In this document: positions 26,621-36,634 of the stretch, in pieces
Numbering within the stretch: the first letter of the stretch is position 1
How the letters are laid out: the number at the start of each line of letters is the position of its first letter
NCBI RefSeq assembly: GCF_013314895.1
Contig: NZ_JABTYE010000025.1
Span: forward strand, 1 to 64,000
DNA length: 64,000 bases
Direction of reading: 5' to 3'
Source of the DNA: Cupriavidus gilardii
GTDB taxonomy: Bacteria > Pseudomonadota > Gammaproteobacteria > Burkholderiales > Burkholderiaceae
Made by a program: the position numbers and the translations under genes
The notes under the pieces: generated by a model
The model's database searches: none
The model's input: only the letters and a program-made list of their open reading frames with translations
What the model was told of the DNA's origin: nothing

Positions 26621-27382
26621 ATGGCGATCGGCGTACTGATCAGCGTGTTTCTGCTGGCACTGTTGGGCGGTGTCCACTGTGCGGCGATGTGCGGCGGCAT
26701 CGCGCTGGTGCTCGAGGGCAGCGATGCGCGGCAGGCCGCGCCGGTGCCGCTGTACCGCAGACGCGCTGCGTGGGTCCGTGAACTGCTGGTCCTGCATGCC
26801 GGCCGCCTGAGTGCCTATGCCATGCTCGGTGCCTTGCTTGGCGCGGTGGGGACGGCCGCGTGGAAGGCGCAGTATCTGCCGCTGCAGCGCGCGCTGTTTG
26901 CAGCAGGCAGTGCGAGCCTGCTGCTCGCCGGCCTATGGACGCTCGGCGGCGCGCGGCTCGCGGGAAAGCTGCGGGGCGTCGAGGCGGCAGCCCGGCGGCT
27001 GGCGGCGACGTGGGCGCGCTGGGGCGGCAGGGTTCTCGTGCGGCAGGACACGGGCGCAGACCGACGGCTGCTGCGCCGCTATGCGGCCGGACTCGCGTGG
27101 GGATTGGTTCCCTGCGGCATGGTCTACGCCGCGCTCGCGCTGGCGCTGCTGGCCGGCAGCGCGCCGTCCGGCGCGCTGGTGATGCTGGCCTTCGGTCTCG
27201 GCACGCTGCCCAATCTGCTGATGCTGTCGAGCCTGTCGGCCGGCCTGCGCGTGCTGGCGCGGCGCCCGTGGGTTCGCCGCGGCATTGGCGCGGCGGTGGC
27301 CCTGTTCGGCGCGGCCGGTCTCGCGCGGGCCGCGATGCTGCCCGAAACGCTGGCCGCGCACGGCTTCTGCCTGACCCTTTGA
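26621..27382 (+). CDS. SafE/DsbD_2-type (sulfite exporter-like) membrane protein
   Basis: 253 aa, about six membrane segments. The first helix carries GGVHCAAMCGGI, the HC-x3-C signature of the SafE/DsbD_2/UreH-like group that often lies beside cbb3 oxidase genes and is suspected to handle copper or redox equivalents for oxidase assembly. Other conserved parts: LLVLHAGRLSAYAMLGALLG and AGLAWGLVPCGMVYAAL, with a second Cys near a Pro kink. It is divergent from fnr with a 61-bp gap. A function in copper or thiol traffic is inferred from context; the transported species is unknown. Confidence 0.82.
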   Translation: MAIGVLISVFLLALLGGVHCAAMCGGIALVLEGSDARQAAPVPLYRRRAAWVRELLVLHAGRLSAYAMLGALLGAVGTAAWKAQYLPLQRALFAAGSASLLLAGLWTLGGARLAGKLRGVEAAARRLAATWARWGGRVLVRQDTGADRRLLRRYAAGLAWGLVPCGMVYAALALALLAGSAPSGALVMLAFGLGTLPNLLMLSSLSAGLRVLARRPWVRRGIGAAVALFGAAGLARAAMLPETLAAHGFCLTL

Positions 27383-27401
27383 GGGGCGCCTGCCGCCCCT
27401 C
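27381..27401 (+). terminator. hairpin at the end of the SafE-like gene
   Basis: GAGGGGCG-CCTGC-CGCCCCTC, an 8-bp perfect stem that begins on the stop codon. No T-run follows, so it may be a weak terminator or 3' stabiliser. Confidence 0.5.
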
Positions 27402-27415
27402 GTCCCACCCCGCGG

Positions 27416-27445
27416 TTGCAGGCCGGCGCGGGAATGCCATACAAT
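27416..27445 (+). promoter_or_regulatory. sigma-70-type promoter upstream of scpB
   Basis: TTGCAG, an 18-bp spacer and TACAAT. It faces scpB, whose start codon is at 27971, and so implies a leader of about 520 nt. Confidence 0.6.
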
Positions 27446-27454
27446 CGCGGGAAG

Positions 27455-27970
27455 CCACGGCGACCGGGCCGCTTTCGCGCAGGTGTCGTGGTCGCCCGGT
27501 CGCGCTTGTTCCAGGCGTCTGTCAAGGCACTCATGGGTTTCCATACCCATCTCCCTCCCCGCACTGTCCGGCTAGAACATCCGGTGTCGACATCGGCCAA
27601 GAATACCGGCCAGCGGCGTGGCAGCGAGGGGCCCGACAGGCTGCACGCCAGGCCATGACCAAGTTGTCTCGCAATCCGGACAGTCGCGGCTGTCCGGGCG
27701 TGTCGGCCGCAACAGGGGAGACGGCGCGGCGCGCTGGTCCTTCCGCCGACCGAAATCGGGAGACGGGCGGACGATCTTCTGCCGGACCGGACCGGCAATC
27801 GATGCACCGATGAGAAGGCGCGCGGACCCGATGCGGCAAGCATCCCGGTCCGCTGCGCGATGAATGGCGGCAGGCGTCCCTGAAGCGGAACGCGCGCTGC
27901 TGAATCGACCAATCTCCAGCGCGTCCGGGTGTCACGGACGCAGATGCAAAGACAGGCCGCACACCACAAC
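27455..27970 (+). other. long structured leader before scpB, no gene seen
   Basis: No convincing coding region. Two strong inverted repeats are visible: GCGACCGGGC (27460-27469) with GCCCGGTCGC (27494-27503), and CCGGACAG-TCGCGG-CTGTCCGG (27676-27697). CCACG (27455-27459) can pair with CGTGG (27487-27491), competing with the first stem, so alternative folds are possible. It could be a regulatory leader or an unannotated RNA gene. It does not match RNase P, tmRNA or SRP RNA as far as I can see. Confidence 0.45.
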
Positions 27971-28999
27971 ATGAATACCCAAGAGGCGAAAATCGTCCTC
28001 GAGACGGCGCTGATCTGCGCGCAGGAGCCGCTGCGCGTCGCCGATTTGCGCCGCTTGTTCGCCGACGACGTCGGCGCCGACACGATCCGCGTTCTGCTGG
28101 AAGAGTTGCGCAAGGACTGGGAGCCGCGCGGGGTCGAGCTGGTGGCGCTGGCGAGCGGCTGGCGCTTTCAGAGCCGTCCGGCGATGCGCGAATATCTGGA
28201 CCGGCTCAATCCGGAAAAACCGCCGAAATACTCGCGTGCGGTGATGGAGACGCTGGCCATCATTGCCTATCGCCAGCCCGTCACGCGCGGCGATATCGAG
28301 GAAATCCGCGGGGTCACGGTCAGCACCGAAGTGATCAAGAAGCTGGAGGATCGCGGCTGGATCGAGGTGATCGGCCATCGCGACGTGCCCGGCAAGCCGG
28401 CGCTGTATGCGACCACCAAGACCTTCCTCGACGACCTCGGCCTGCGTACGCTGGACGAACTGCCGCCGCTGGAAGATCCACAGGCGCAGGTTCAGGAAGC
28501 GCTGCTGAAGCAGGGGGCGATCGACTTCGAAGAGGTCGCCACCGCGGCCGGCGTCGATGAGGAAGCCTTCGCGGCGGCACCGGAAGGTGTCGCGCATGCC
28601 GACGGCGTCGGTGCTGCTGCGGTCGCTGCTCCTGCGGTCGATGCGGCCGGCGTGGCGCCCGGGGCCGGCGTGGCGCCCGCGGATGCGGGTGCTGTCGACG
28701 AAACGAATGCGGTCGGCGTGACCGCCGACGCGGCCTCCGGCGACGCGCCGGTGCAGACCCACGATTCCGCCGAAGCCGCCGGATCCGCTGAACCTGCCGA
28801 GGCCGCTGAACCTGCGGAAGCTGCTGAACCTGCCGAAGCCGCCGAAGCCGCGGATATGCCCGCAGCGGCGGCCGCTGGCGATGCCACCGATGCTGACCAC
28901 GCCGACGCTGCCGACGAGTCCGCCGACCAGGCCGACGCCGATGCGCCCCAACTGGATCCACGCGATGCCGACGAGCAAGGCGCGCGCGTTTCGAACTAA
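27971..28999 (+). CDS. scpB: segregation and condensation protein ScpB with extended acidic tail
   Basis: 342 aa from ATG 27971 ([21 protein letters not shown]). Residues 1 to about 180 form the two winged-helix domains of ScpB ([29 protein letters not shown]), which binds ScpA and the SMC/MukB-type condensin on DNA. Residues about 185-342 are a low-complexity Ala/Asp/Glu/Val tail containing [21 protein letters not shown]-type repeats, much longer than the usual 180-200 aa protein. The tail is probably disordered and is typical of Burkholderiaceae homologues. rluB starts 6 bp later, so the two are coupled. Confidence 0.92.
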   Translation: MNTQEAKIVLETALICAQEPLRVADLRRLFADDVGADTIRVLLEELRKDWEPRGVELVALASGWRFQSRPAMREYLDRLNPEKPPKYSRAVMETLAIIAYRQPVTRGDIEEIRGVTVSTEVIKKLEDRGWIEVIGHRDVPGKPALYATTKTFLDDLGLRTLDELPPLEDPQAQVQEALLKQGAIDFEEVATAAGVDEEAFAAAPEGVAHADGVGAAAVAAPAVDAAGVAPGAGVAPADAGAVDETNAVGVTADAASGDAPVQTHDSAEAAGSAEPAEAAEPAEAAEPAEAAEAADMPAAAAAGDATDADHADAADESADQADADAPQLDPRDADEQGARVSN

Positions 29000-29005
29000 C
29001 ACCAG

Positions 29006-30883
29006 ATGCAACAAGCGAGTGTGAATACTTTGTCCGACTCTATCGATCAAGACGTGCGCGACGCGGAGACGCCAGCCGAAGGCGCCGCGCCGCGCCGCAA
29101 GGGCCTGCGCCGCGGCCTGCGCAATCTGGTGGCCTCGCGCCGCCAGTCCGCGCAGGACCGCGACGCCAGCGAAGCCGTCGCCGGCGATGCCGGCGCGGCG
29201 GCGCAGCCCGAAGGCGGCGCCAGCGGCGCCACGGCGGCGCCCGCGCCAGGATCGCGAGGCGGACGCGGGCGGCGCGCCAAGCCGGCCGAGGGCGAGGCGC
29301 CGCGCGAGAATGCCGGCAAACGCCGCGGCCGCGGCAATGCCGGTCAGAATGCGGGCGCGAACGCCGGCCAGAACGGCGGGCAGAACGGCGGCCAGAACGG
29401 CGGCGCCCGGGCCGAGGGTGCACGGCCCGAAGGCGAAGCCGGCAACAACGGTCAACCGCGTCCGGCGGGCAAGCGCAAGGGCGGCAAGAACGCCGCACGT
29501 CCCGCCAAGGGCGCCGGCAAGTCCGCCGCGCCGACGGCCGACAAGGGCAGCGCCAGGCCGGCCGCGAAGGGCGACAAGAGCGCCGCGGCCGAGGATCTGT
29601 TCCGCTTTGTGATCTCGGGCCAGTACGACGCCGACGGCGGTGCCGCTGGCACGTCGCGCAAGGCCAAGCCGGTGCGCGAACTGTCCGCCGAGGACGATGC
29701 GCCGAAGCTGCACAAGGTGCTGGCCGAAGGCGGCCTCGGTTCGCGGCGCGAAATGGAAGAGTTGATTCTGCAGGGCCGGGTGTCCGTCAATGGCCTGCCT
29801 GCGCATATCGGGCAGCGCATCCTGCCGACCGACCAGGTCAGGGTCAACGGCAAGCTGATCCATCGCCGCGTGACCAGCAAGCCGCCGCGCGTGCTGCTGT
29901 ATCACAAGCCGGCGGGGGAGATCGTCAGCCAGTCGGATCCGGAAGGCCGTCCGACCGTGTTCGACAGCCTGCCGCGCCTGAAGACCGCCAAATGGGTCGC
30001 CGTGGGCCGGCTGGACTTCAATACCGAGGGCCTGCTGATCTTCACCACGTCCGGCGATATCGCCAACCGCTTCATGCATCCGCGCTACGGCGTCGAGCGC
30101 GAATACGCGGTGCGCACGCTGGGCGAGCTGGCCGAGGCGGATCGCCAGCGCCTGCTGCATGGCATCCAGCTCGACGATGGTCAGGCCAACTTCCTGCGCA
30201 TCGTCGACGGCGGCGGCGAAGGGGTCAACCACTGGTATCACGTGGCACTGACCGAGGGCCGCAACCGTGAAGTGCGCCGCATGTTCGAGGCGGTCGGTCT
30301 GACCGTGTCGCGGCTGATCCGTACCCGGTATGGCCAGTTCCTGCTGCCGCGCGGCCTCAAGCGAGGCCGCTGGCAGGAGCTCGAGCCCGAGGAGGTGCGT
30401 GCGCTGATGGCGGCGGTCGGGCTGAAGGCCCCGGCCAAGCAGGCCGGCGCCCCCAAGGGCGCGACCAAGGTCGGTGGCCGCAAGCAGCGCGAGCAGGCCG
30501 CGATCGAGGGCAAGCCGATGCCGACCGGCATGGACGGCCTGCCGCGCTTCAACAAGGAAGGCGGCCGAGGCGGCGCCAATCGCGGCCAGCCGGACCCGAT
30601 GCAGACGTCGATGGGCTATATCACCTCGCCGACGTTGCTGACCTCGCACACCGGCAGGTTTGCGGCCGGCGTCAGCTTGCCGCCGCAGCCCGGCATGCGC
30701 GGCCCGGCCGGCGGTGGCCGCGCTGGCGGTGCGCGCGGGGGTGCCCGCGGCGCGCAGGGGCAGGGCGGCCAGGGCCAGGGGCGTCCGCAGCGACGCGGCG
30801 GCGAGCCCAACGGCAATGTGATTCCAAAGGCTGGCAAGCCCCCCGCGCCCCGGCGCGGGCGCCCTCGCGGCGGCAGCCGCTGA
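29006..30883 (+). CDS. rluB: 23S rRNA pseudouridine synthase RluB with long basic arms
   Basis: 625 aa. An N-terminal arm of about 230 residues is low-complexity, rich in Gly, Ala, Arg, Asn and Lys ([13 protein letters not shown] at about 29370). Next is the S4 RNA-binding domain ([20 protein letters not shown]) and the RsuA-type catalytic domain with Asp in [14 protein letters not shown] (near residue 334). The C-terminus from about residue 520 is a Gly/Arg-rich arm ([19 protein letters not shown]). It isomerises U2605 (E. coli numbering) of 23S rRNA. The two disordered basic arms roughly double the usual size and probably add RNA contacts. Confidence 0.92.
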   Translation: MQQASVNTLSDSIDQDVRDAETPAEGAAPRRKGLRRGLRNLVASRRQSAQDRDASEAVAGDAGAAAQPEGGASGATAAPAPGSRGGRGRRAKPAEGEAPRENAGKRRGRGNAGQNAGANAGQNGGQNGGQNGGARAEGARPEGEAGNNGQPRPAGKRKGGKNAARPAKGAGKSAAPTADKGSARPAAKGDKSAAAEDLFRFVISGQYDADGGAAGTSRKAKPVRELSAEDDAPKLHKVLAEGGLGSRREMEELILQGRVSVNGLPAHIGQRILPTDQVRVNGKLIHRRVTSKPPRVLLYHKPAGEIVSQSDPEGRPTVFDSLPRLKTAKWVAVGRLDFNTEGLLIFTTSGDIANRFMHPRYGVEREYAVRTLGELAEADRQRLLHGIQLDDGQANFLRIVDGGGEGVNHWYHVALTEGRNREVRRMFEAVGLTVSRLIRTRYGQFLLPRGLKRGRWQELEPEEVRALMAAVGLKAPAKQAGAPKGATKVGGRKQREQAAIEGKPMPTGMDGLPRFNKEGGRGGANRGQPDPMQTSMGYITSPTLLTSHTGRFAAGVSLPPQPGMRGPAGGGRAGGARGGARGAQGQGGQGQGRPQRRGGEPNGNVIPKAGKPPAPRRGRPRGGSR

Positions 30884-30955
30884 GGCAAGCGCGCGCCGGG
30901 CCGCGAGGCCGGACGGGGCGAAGGCTGGCACAAAGCGTGCCCCCTTCGCTCTGCT

Positions 30956-30984
30956 TTGCCTTTTGTGGCCCTAGCGCGTATAAT
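30956..30984 (+). promoter_or_regulatory. promoter of the rimP-nusA-infB operon leader
   Basis: TTGCCT, a 17-bp spacer and a consensus TATAAT (30979-30984). The start would be near 30991, about 190 nt before rimP and only about 38 nt before the terminator hairpin. Confidence 0.75.
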
Positions 30985-31028
30985 GCGAGTCTATTCAAAA
31001 AGTCATCCTCCAAGGGGATGGGCGAATG

Positions 31029-31053
31029 ATGGGCGTTCCGCCCATTTTTTTTT
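31029..31053 (+). terminator. intrinsic terminator/attenuator in the rimP-nusA-infB leader
   Basis: ATGGGCG-TTC-CGCCCAT followed by nine T. It lies between the TATAAT promoter and rimP in the same direction, so it can end most transcripts after about 60 nt. A second copy of GATGGGCG (31017-31024) just upstream could compete for the same CGCCCAT arm. Tandem ATG codons (31026, 31029) with AAGGGG upstream overlap the stem. The remaining leader to 31178 shows no gene. Confidence 0.8.
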
Positions 31054-31178
31054 GGTTCGTCCGATCGTCCGAACACGCGGAAAATCGCGATGTGGGGCTC
31101 CGCCGGAGATGACGGCAGGCAGCCGGCCATTCGCCGCGGCCTTGCCCGGTAGTTTGATGGCCATTTTTCGGAACGACA

Positions 31179-31667
31179 GTGCATCTGGCAGATTTGATCG
31201 AAACCACACTGACCGGCATGGGGTATGAGCTGGTCGAACTTGAACGCGCCCCAGGCGGGTTGCTGCGCGTCTATATCGATCAGCCTGACACCGGCATTGC
31301 CATCGAGGATTGCGAGAAGGTCAGCCGCCAGCTGACCCACGTGCTGACCGTCGAGAACGTCGATTACGAACGGCTCGAGGTCTCCTCTCCGGGACTGGAC
31401 CGTCCGCTGAAAAAACTGGCCGACTATGTTCGCTTTGCCGGCGAGGAGGCGCGCGTGACGCTGCGCCTGCCGATCGACGGCCGCAAGAACTTCGTCGGCA
31501 TCCTGCAGCCGCCCACGGGCGAGCCCGGCGCCGAGAAGATCGGCCTGGAATTCGAGGGCAAGGATGGCCCGGCGCTGCTGGAATTTACCGTATCCGATGT
31601 CGACAAGGCGCGCCTGGTGCCGGTTATCGACTTCAAAGGAAATCAGAGAAAAGGGAACAAGCAATGA
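31179..31667 (+). CDS. rimP: ribosome maturation factor RimP
   Basis: 162 aa, GTG start at 31179 (read as [14 protein letters not shown]). The N-terminal alpha/beta domain has [20 protein letters not shown] and [13 protein letters not shown], then the conserved [11 protein letters not shown], and a C-terminal SH3-like domain. It assists 30S subunit maturation. The last four bases overlap the nusA start (ATGA), the usual rimP-nusA arrangement. The gene has only a weak Shine-Dalgarno. Confidence 0.95.
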   Translation: MHLADLIETTLTGMGYELVELERAPGGLLRVYIDQPDTGIAIEDCEKVSRQLTHVLTVENVDYERLEVSSPGLDRPLKKLADYVRFAGEEARVTLRLPIDGRKNFVGILQPPTGEPGAEKIGLEFEGKDGPALLEFTVSDVDKARLVPVIDFKGNQRKGNKQ

Positions 31668-33139
31668 GCCGCGAAGTTCTGTTGCTCGTCGATGCGCTTG
31701 CGCGCGAGAAGAACGTCGACAAGGATGTGGTATTCGGTGCGCTCGAAGCGGCTCTCGCTTCGGCCACCAAGAAGCGTTTCGAGGAAGACGTCGATATCCG
31801 TGTGCACATCGATCGGGAATCCGGCGAGCACGAGACTTTCCGCCGCTGGCTGGTGGTGCCCGACGAGCAGGGCCTGCAGGAGCCGGACAAGCAGATCCTG
31901 CTGTTTGAAGCCCGCGAGCAGGACCCCAATATGGAACTCGGCGATTTCGTCGAGGAGCAGATCGAATCGGTCGAATTCGGCCGCATCGGCGCGCAGGCCG
32001 CCAAGCAGGTGATCCTGCAGAAGATCCGCGACGCCGAGCGCGAGCAGATCCTGAACGATTACCTGGAACGCGGCGAGAAGATCATGACCGGCACGGTCAA
32101 GCGCGCCGACAAGAAGGGCCTGATCGTGGAGTCCGGCCGCGTCGAGGCGTTGCTGGCACGCGACCAGATCATTCCGAAGGAAAATCTGCGTACCGGCGAC
32201 CGCGTCCGAGCGTATATCCTGAATGTGGACCGCACCGCGCGTGGCCCGCAGATCGAGCTGTCGCGCACCTCGCCGCAGTTCCTGATCAAGCTCTTCGAGA
32301 ACGAAGTGCCGGAGATGGAACAAGGCCTGCTGGAGATCAAGGCGGCCGCCCGCGACCCGGGCGTGCGCGCCAAGATCGCGGTGGTGGCGCACGACAAGCG
32401 CATCGATCCGATCGGCACCTGCGTCGGCGTGCGCGGTACCCGCGTCACCGCGGTGCGCAACGAGATCGGCGGTGAAGCGGTCGACATCGTGCTGTGGTCG
32501 GAAGATCCGGCGCAGTTCGTGATCGGCGCGCTGGCGCCGGCTCAGGTGCAGTCGATCGTCGTCGATGAAGAGAAGCACAGCATGGACGTCGTGGTCGACG
32601 AGGAAAACCTCGCCGTCGCGATCGGCCGCAGCGGACAGAACGTGCGCCTGGCGTCCGAGCTGACCGGCTGGCAGATCAACATCATGACGCAGGAAGAATC
32701 GGCACAGAAGCAGGCCGAGGAAAGCGAAGTGGTGCGGCGCCTGTTCATGTCCAAGCTGGACGTGGATCAGGAAGTGGCCGACATCCTGATCGAGGAAGGC
32801 TTCTCCTCGCTCGAGGAAGTCGCCTACGTGCCGATCAGCGAGATGATGGAAATCGAGGCCTTCGACGAGGACACCGTCAACGAGCTGCGCAATCGCGCCC
32901 GCGATGCGCTGCTGACGATGGAGCTGGCTCGCGAAGAGAAGGTCGAGGCGGTGTCGCAGGATCTGCGCTCGCTCGACGGCCTGACGCCGGAGCTGATCGG
33001 CAAGCTCGCCGAGGGCGATATCCACACGCGTGACGACCTTGCCGAACTGGCGGTCGACGAACTGGTCGAGATGACCGGGGTCAGCGAAGAAGAAGCCAAA
33101 GCGCTGATCATGAAAGCACGGGAACACTGGTTCAACTGA
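31664..33139 (+). CDS. nusA: transcription termination/antitermination factor NusA
   Basis: 491 aa from ATG 31664 ([20 protein letters not shown]). Order: N-terminal RNA polymerase-binding domain, S1 domain ([22 protein letters not shown]), KH1 and KH2 ([39 protein letters not shown]), then two acidic C-terminal repeats ([18 protein letters not shown] and [18 protein letters not shown]). The pair of C-terminal repeats is found in proteobacterial NusA. It controls pausing, termination and antitermination and often regulates its own operon; a terminator in its leader is therefore notable. Confidence 0.97.
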   Translation: MSREVLLLVDALAREKNVDKDVVFGALEAALASATKKRFEEDVDIRVHIDRESGEHETFRRWLVVPDEQGLQEPDKQILLFEAREQDPNMELGDFVEEQIESVEFGRIGAQAAKQVILQKIRDAEREQILNDYLERGEKIMTGTVKRADKKGLIVESGRVEALLARDQIIPKENLRTGDRVRAYILNVDRTARGPQIELSRTSPQFLIKLFENEVPEMEQGLLEIKAAARDPGVRAKIAVVAHDKRIDPIGTCVGVRGTRVTAVRNEIGGEAVDIVLWSEDPAQFVIGALAPAQVQSIVVDEEKHSMDVVVDEENLAVAIGRSGQNVRLASELTGWQINIMTQEESAQKQAEESEVVRRLFMSKLDVDQEVADILIEEGFSSLEEVAYVPISEMMEIEAFDEDTVNELRNRARDALLTMELAREEKVEAVSQDLRSLDGLTPELIGKLAEGDIHTRDDLAELAVDELVEMTGVSEEEAKALIMKAREHWFN

Positions 33140-33214
33140 GGGACACGTTCGCATAGAGCGCGCTTTCCGCACAAGACTGTCCCGACGTAGAAACCGAGCA
33201 TTGAAAGGGTTTGA

Positions 33215-36091
33215 ATGGCAAGCACAACAGTTGCCCAACTGGCCGCAGAACTGAGTCGCAGCGCAGCTGCCCTGCTGGAACAATTGCAGGCAGCTGGGGT
33301 GGGCAAGTCCAAGCCTGAGGACGTGATCACCGAGACCGACAAGGCCAGGTTGCTGGACTACCTGAAGCGTTCGCACGGTCAGGCAGACGACGGCTCGCGC
33401 AAGAAGATCACGCTGACCAAGCGCGAAACCTCGGAGATCCGCCAGGCGGATGCAACCGGGAAGACGCGCACGGTGCAGGTCGAGGTCCGCAAGAAGCGCG
33501 TGCTCATCAAGCGCGACGAGACGCCCGCCGATGGCGCGGCCGACGGCCAGGAAGTGTCCGAGCCGGTGGTCGACCAGGCCGAGCTGGCACGCCGCGCCGA
33601 AGAGGAGCGCCGCCAGGCCGAATTGCTGGCGCGCCAGGAAGCCGAGCTGAAGGCCCGCCAGGAAGCGGCCGAACGCGAGGAAGCCGAGCGCCGCGCACGC
33701 CAGGAAGCGCTGGAGGCGGAAGAGCGCCGCCAGGCCGAGCTGGCCGCCCGGAAGGCCGAGGAAGAGGCCGCGGCGACGCGTGCCGCGAGCGAGGCCAACG
33801 AGGATTCGGATCGCAAGAAGGCCGAAGACGACAAGACGCGTCTGGCGGCCGAGCGTGCTGCCGCGCAGAAGGCCGCCGACGATGCCAAGGCCGCCGCCGA
33901 CAAGGTGCGCGCCGAGCAGGACGCGGCCCGCAAGCGCCGCGAGGCCGCCGAGGCCGAGGCCCGCGCGATCCAGCAGATGCTCAATGCGCCGGCGCGCGTG
34001 CTGAAGGCACCGTCCGAGCGCAAGGCCGAGGAAAAGAAGGCCGAGCAGAGCGGCACGCTGCACAAGCCGGTCAAGCCGGCCGGCACGGTCGAGGCCAAGA
34101 AGGACGAGAAGAAGCCCGCGGTGGCTACCACGACGGTCGACAAGAAGACCGGCAAGGTGGTCAAGGGCTCGTCGACCTGGCAGGACGAGGGTGCGCGCAA
34201 GAAGGGCGGTGGCCTGAAGACCCGCGGCGATTCGTCGGGCGGTGTCGGCGGCTGGCGCGGTGGCCCGCGCGGCCGTGGCGGCAAGCATCAGCAGGACGAC
34301 CGCAGCGGCTTCCAGGCCCCGATGGAGCCGGTGGTGCGCGAGGTCCATGTGCCCGAGACCATCTCGGTCGCGGACCTGGCTCACAAGATGGCCGTCAAGG
34401 CTTCCGAGGTCATCAAGCAGATGATGAAGCTCGGCCAGATGGTGACCATCAACCAGGTGCTGGACCAGGAGACCGCGATGATCGTGGTCGAGGAAATGGG
34501 CCACAAGGCGCTGGCGGCCAAGCTGGACGATCCGGAAGCGCTGCTGATCGAAGGCGGCGAGGAGCAGTCGGACGCCGAGCAGCTGCCGCGTCCGCCGGTG
34601 GTCACCGTGATGGGTCACGTCGACCACGGCAAGACCTCGCTGCTGGACTACATCCGCCGCACCAAGGTCGCGGCGGGCGAAGCGGGCGGCATTACGCAGC
34701 ATATCGGTGCCTACCATGTGGAAACCGATCGCGGCGTGATCACCTTCCTCGATACGCCGGGCCACGAGGCCTTCACGGCGATGCGTGCGCGCGGTGCCAA
34801 GGCGACCGATATCGTGATCCTGGTGGTGGCCGCCGATGACGGCGTGATGCCGCAGACCAAGGAGGCGATCGCCCACGCCAAGGCGGCCGGTGTGCCGATC
34901 GTGGTGGCGATCAACAAGATGGACAAGCCCGAGGCCAATCCGGACCGCGTCAAGCAGGAACTGGTGGCCGAGCAGGTCCTGCCGGAAGAGTACGGCGGCG
35001 ATTCGCCGTTCGTGCCGGTGTCGGCCAAGACCGGCGCAGGCGTCGAAGAGCTGCTGGAACAGGTGTCGCTGCAGGCCGAAATCCTGGAGCTGAAGGCACC
35101 GGTCGACGCGCCGGCCAAGGGCCTGGTCGTCGAAGCGCAGCTGGACAAGGGCAAGGGCCCGGTGGCGACGGTGCTGGTCAGCAGCGGCACGCTCAAGCGG
35201 GGCGATGTCGTGCTGGCGGGCAGCGCCTACGGCCGCGTCCGTGCGATGCTGGACGAGAACGGCAAGCCGACCAAGGAAGCAGGTCCGTCGATTCCGGTCG
35301 AGATCCAGGGCCTGTCCGAAGTGCCGGCTGCCGGCGAGGAAGTGCTGGTGCTGCCCGACGAGCGCAAGGCGCGCGAAATCGCGCTGTTCCGTCAGGGCAA
35401 GTTCCGCGACGTCAAGCTGGCCAAGCAGCAGGCGGCCAAGCTCGAGACCATGCTGGAGCAGATGGCTGAAGGCGAAGTGCAGACGCTGCCGTTGATCGTC
35501 AAGGCCGACGTGCAGGGTTCGCAGGAAGCGCTGGTGCAGTCGCTGCAGAAGCTGTCGACCGACGAAGTGCGCGTGCAGATCGTGCACGGCGCGGTGGGCG
35601 GCATCACCGAGTCCGACGTCAACCTGGCCACGGCATCGAAGGCGGTCATCATCGGCTTCAACGTGCGTGCCGACGCCGGTGCGCGCAAGCTGGCCGAGAA
35701 CAACGGCATCGACATCCGCTACTACAACATCATTTACGATGCGGTAGACGAGATCAAGGCGGCCATGTCGGGCATGCTGGCGCCGGAGAAGCGCGAAGTG
35801 ACGATCGGCCAGGTCGAGGTGCGCCAGGTGTTCCGCGTGCCGAAGATCGGCGCGGTGGCCGGCTGTATGGTCACCGACGGTTTGGTCAAGCGTGGCGCCT
35901 TCGTGCGCGTGCTGCGCAACAACGTCGTGGTGTTCTCGGGCGAACTCGATTCGCTCAAGCGCTTCAAGGACGATGTCAAGGAAGTCAAGCAGGGCTTCGA
36001 GTGCGGTCTGTCGATCAAGAACTTCAACGACGTTCAGGAAGGCGACCAGCTCGAAGTGTATGAAATCACCGAGGTCGCGCGCACGCTGTAA
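33215..36091 (+). CDS. infB: translation initiation factor IF-2
   Basis: 958 aa. The N-terminus [24 protein letters not shown] is an IF2-N motif. It is followed by a very long charged Ala/Glu/Arg helix region (residues about 110-330) and a second IF2-N domain. The GTPase G1 motif GHVDHGKT lies near residue 467, with DTPGHEAF and NKMD following. Domains II-IV bind fMet-tRNA. It places initiator tRNA on the 30S subunit. Its start is 75 bp after nusA in the same operon. Confidence 0.97.
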   Translation: MASTTVAQLAAELSRSAAALLEQLQAAGVGKSKPEDVITETDKARLLDYLKRSHGQADDGSRKKITLTKRETSEIRQADATGKTRTVQVEVRKKRVLIKRDETPADGAADGQEVSEPVVDQAELARRAEEERRQAELLARQEAELKARQEAAEREEAERRARQEALEAEERRQAELAARKAEEEAAATRAASEANEDSDRKKAEDDKTRLAAERAAAQKAADDAKAAADKVRAEQDAARKRREAAEAEARAIQQMLNAPARVLKAPSERKAEEKKAEQSGTLHKPVKPAGTVEAKKDEKKPAVATTTVDKKTGKVVKGSSTWQDEGARKKGGGLKTRGDSSGGVGGWRGGPRGRGGKHQQDDRSGFQAPMEPVVREVHVPETISVADLAHKMAVKASEVIKQMMKLGQMVTINQVLDQETAMIVVEEMGHKALAAKLDDPEALLIEGGEEQSDAEQLPRPPVVTVMGHVDHGKTSLLDYIRRTKVAAGEAGGITQHIGAYHVETDRGVITFLDTPGHEAFTAMRARGAKATDIVILVVAADDGVMPQTKEAIAHAKAAGVPIVVAINKMDKPEANPDRVKQELVAEQVLPEEYGGDSPFVPVSAKTGAGVEELLEQVSLQAEILELKAPVDAPAKGLVVEAQLDKGKGPVATVLVSSGTLKRGDVVLAGSAYGRVRAMLDENGKPTKEAGPSIPVEIQGLSEVPAAGEEVLVLPDERKAREIALFRQGKFRDVKLAKQQAAKLETMLEQMAEGEVQTLPLIVKADVQGSQEALVQSLQKLSTDEVRVQIVHGAVGGITESDVNLATASKAVIIGFNVRADAGARKLAENNGIDIRYYNIIYDAVDEIKAAMSGMLAPEKREVTIGQVEVRQVFRVPKIGAVAGCMVTDGLVKRGAFVRVLRNNVVVFSGELDSLKRFKDDVKEVKQGFECGLSIKNFNDVQEGDQLEVYEITEVARTL

Positions 36092-36198
36092 GGCGGCGCG
36101 CCGCGGCGGCGGACCTTCACCGGTCCGCCGCCGCCGGCCCATCCACGCCGTCGGAACCATCGCCTTCGCTGGCGACCCCGCTGGCAAAGTCGTATCGC

Positions 36199-36567
36199 AT
36201 GGCCAAAAAAGGCAATATCTCCTCCCGTAACCTGCGCCTGTCCGATCAGATCCAGAAGGATCTGGCCGAGATGATCCAGCGCGAACTGCGCGACCCGCGG
36301 CTCGGCCTGGTGACGCTGCAGTCGGTCGCGCTGACGCCCGACTACGCGCATGCCAAGGTTCACTTCACGGTGCTGGGCGCCGAACCGGCCGACGCCGAGG
36401 CGATCCTCAACGAGAAGGCCGGCTACCTGCATTCGCTGCTGTTCAAGCGGCTGCATATTCATACCGTGCCGACGCTGCGCTTCGTGCACGATACCTCGGT
36501 CGAACATGCGATCGAGATGTCCAAGTTGATCGACCAGGCCAACGCCACGCGCGCCAAGGACGAGTAA
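36199..36567 (+). CDS. rbfA: ribosome-binding factor A
   Basis: 122 aa starting [34 protein letters not shown]; a KH-like fold with [24 protein letters not shown]. RbfA binds the 30S subunit and helps mature the 5' end of 16S rRNA, with a cold-shock role. It lies between infB and truB as in most proteobacteria. Confidence 0.96.
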   Translation: MAKKGNISSRNLRLSDQIQKDLAEMIQRELRDPRLGLVTLQSVALTPDYAHAKVHFTVLGAEPADAEAILNEKAGYLHSLLFKRLHIHTVPTLRFVHDTSVEHAIEMSKLIDQANATRAKDE

Positions 36568-36634
36568 GTCAGCGGCGCCGGCGCTTCCTGCGCCGTCGCC
36601 TTCCCCGAGCCACGCGGCCGGGTGGCATGCCGAC

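Noticed and set aside
29340-29410. Short repeats in rluB considered as a CRISPR-like array
   Set aside because: They are in-frame 12-bp codon repeats (Gln-Asn-Gly-Gly) within a coding sequence, with no spacer structure; no cas genes are present.
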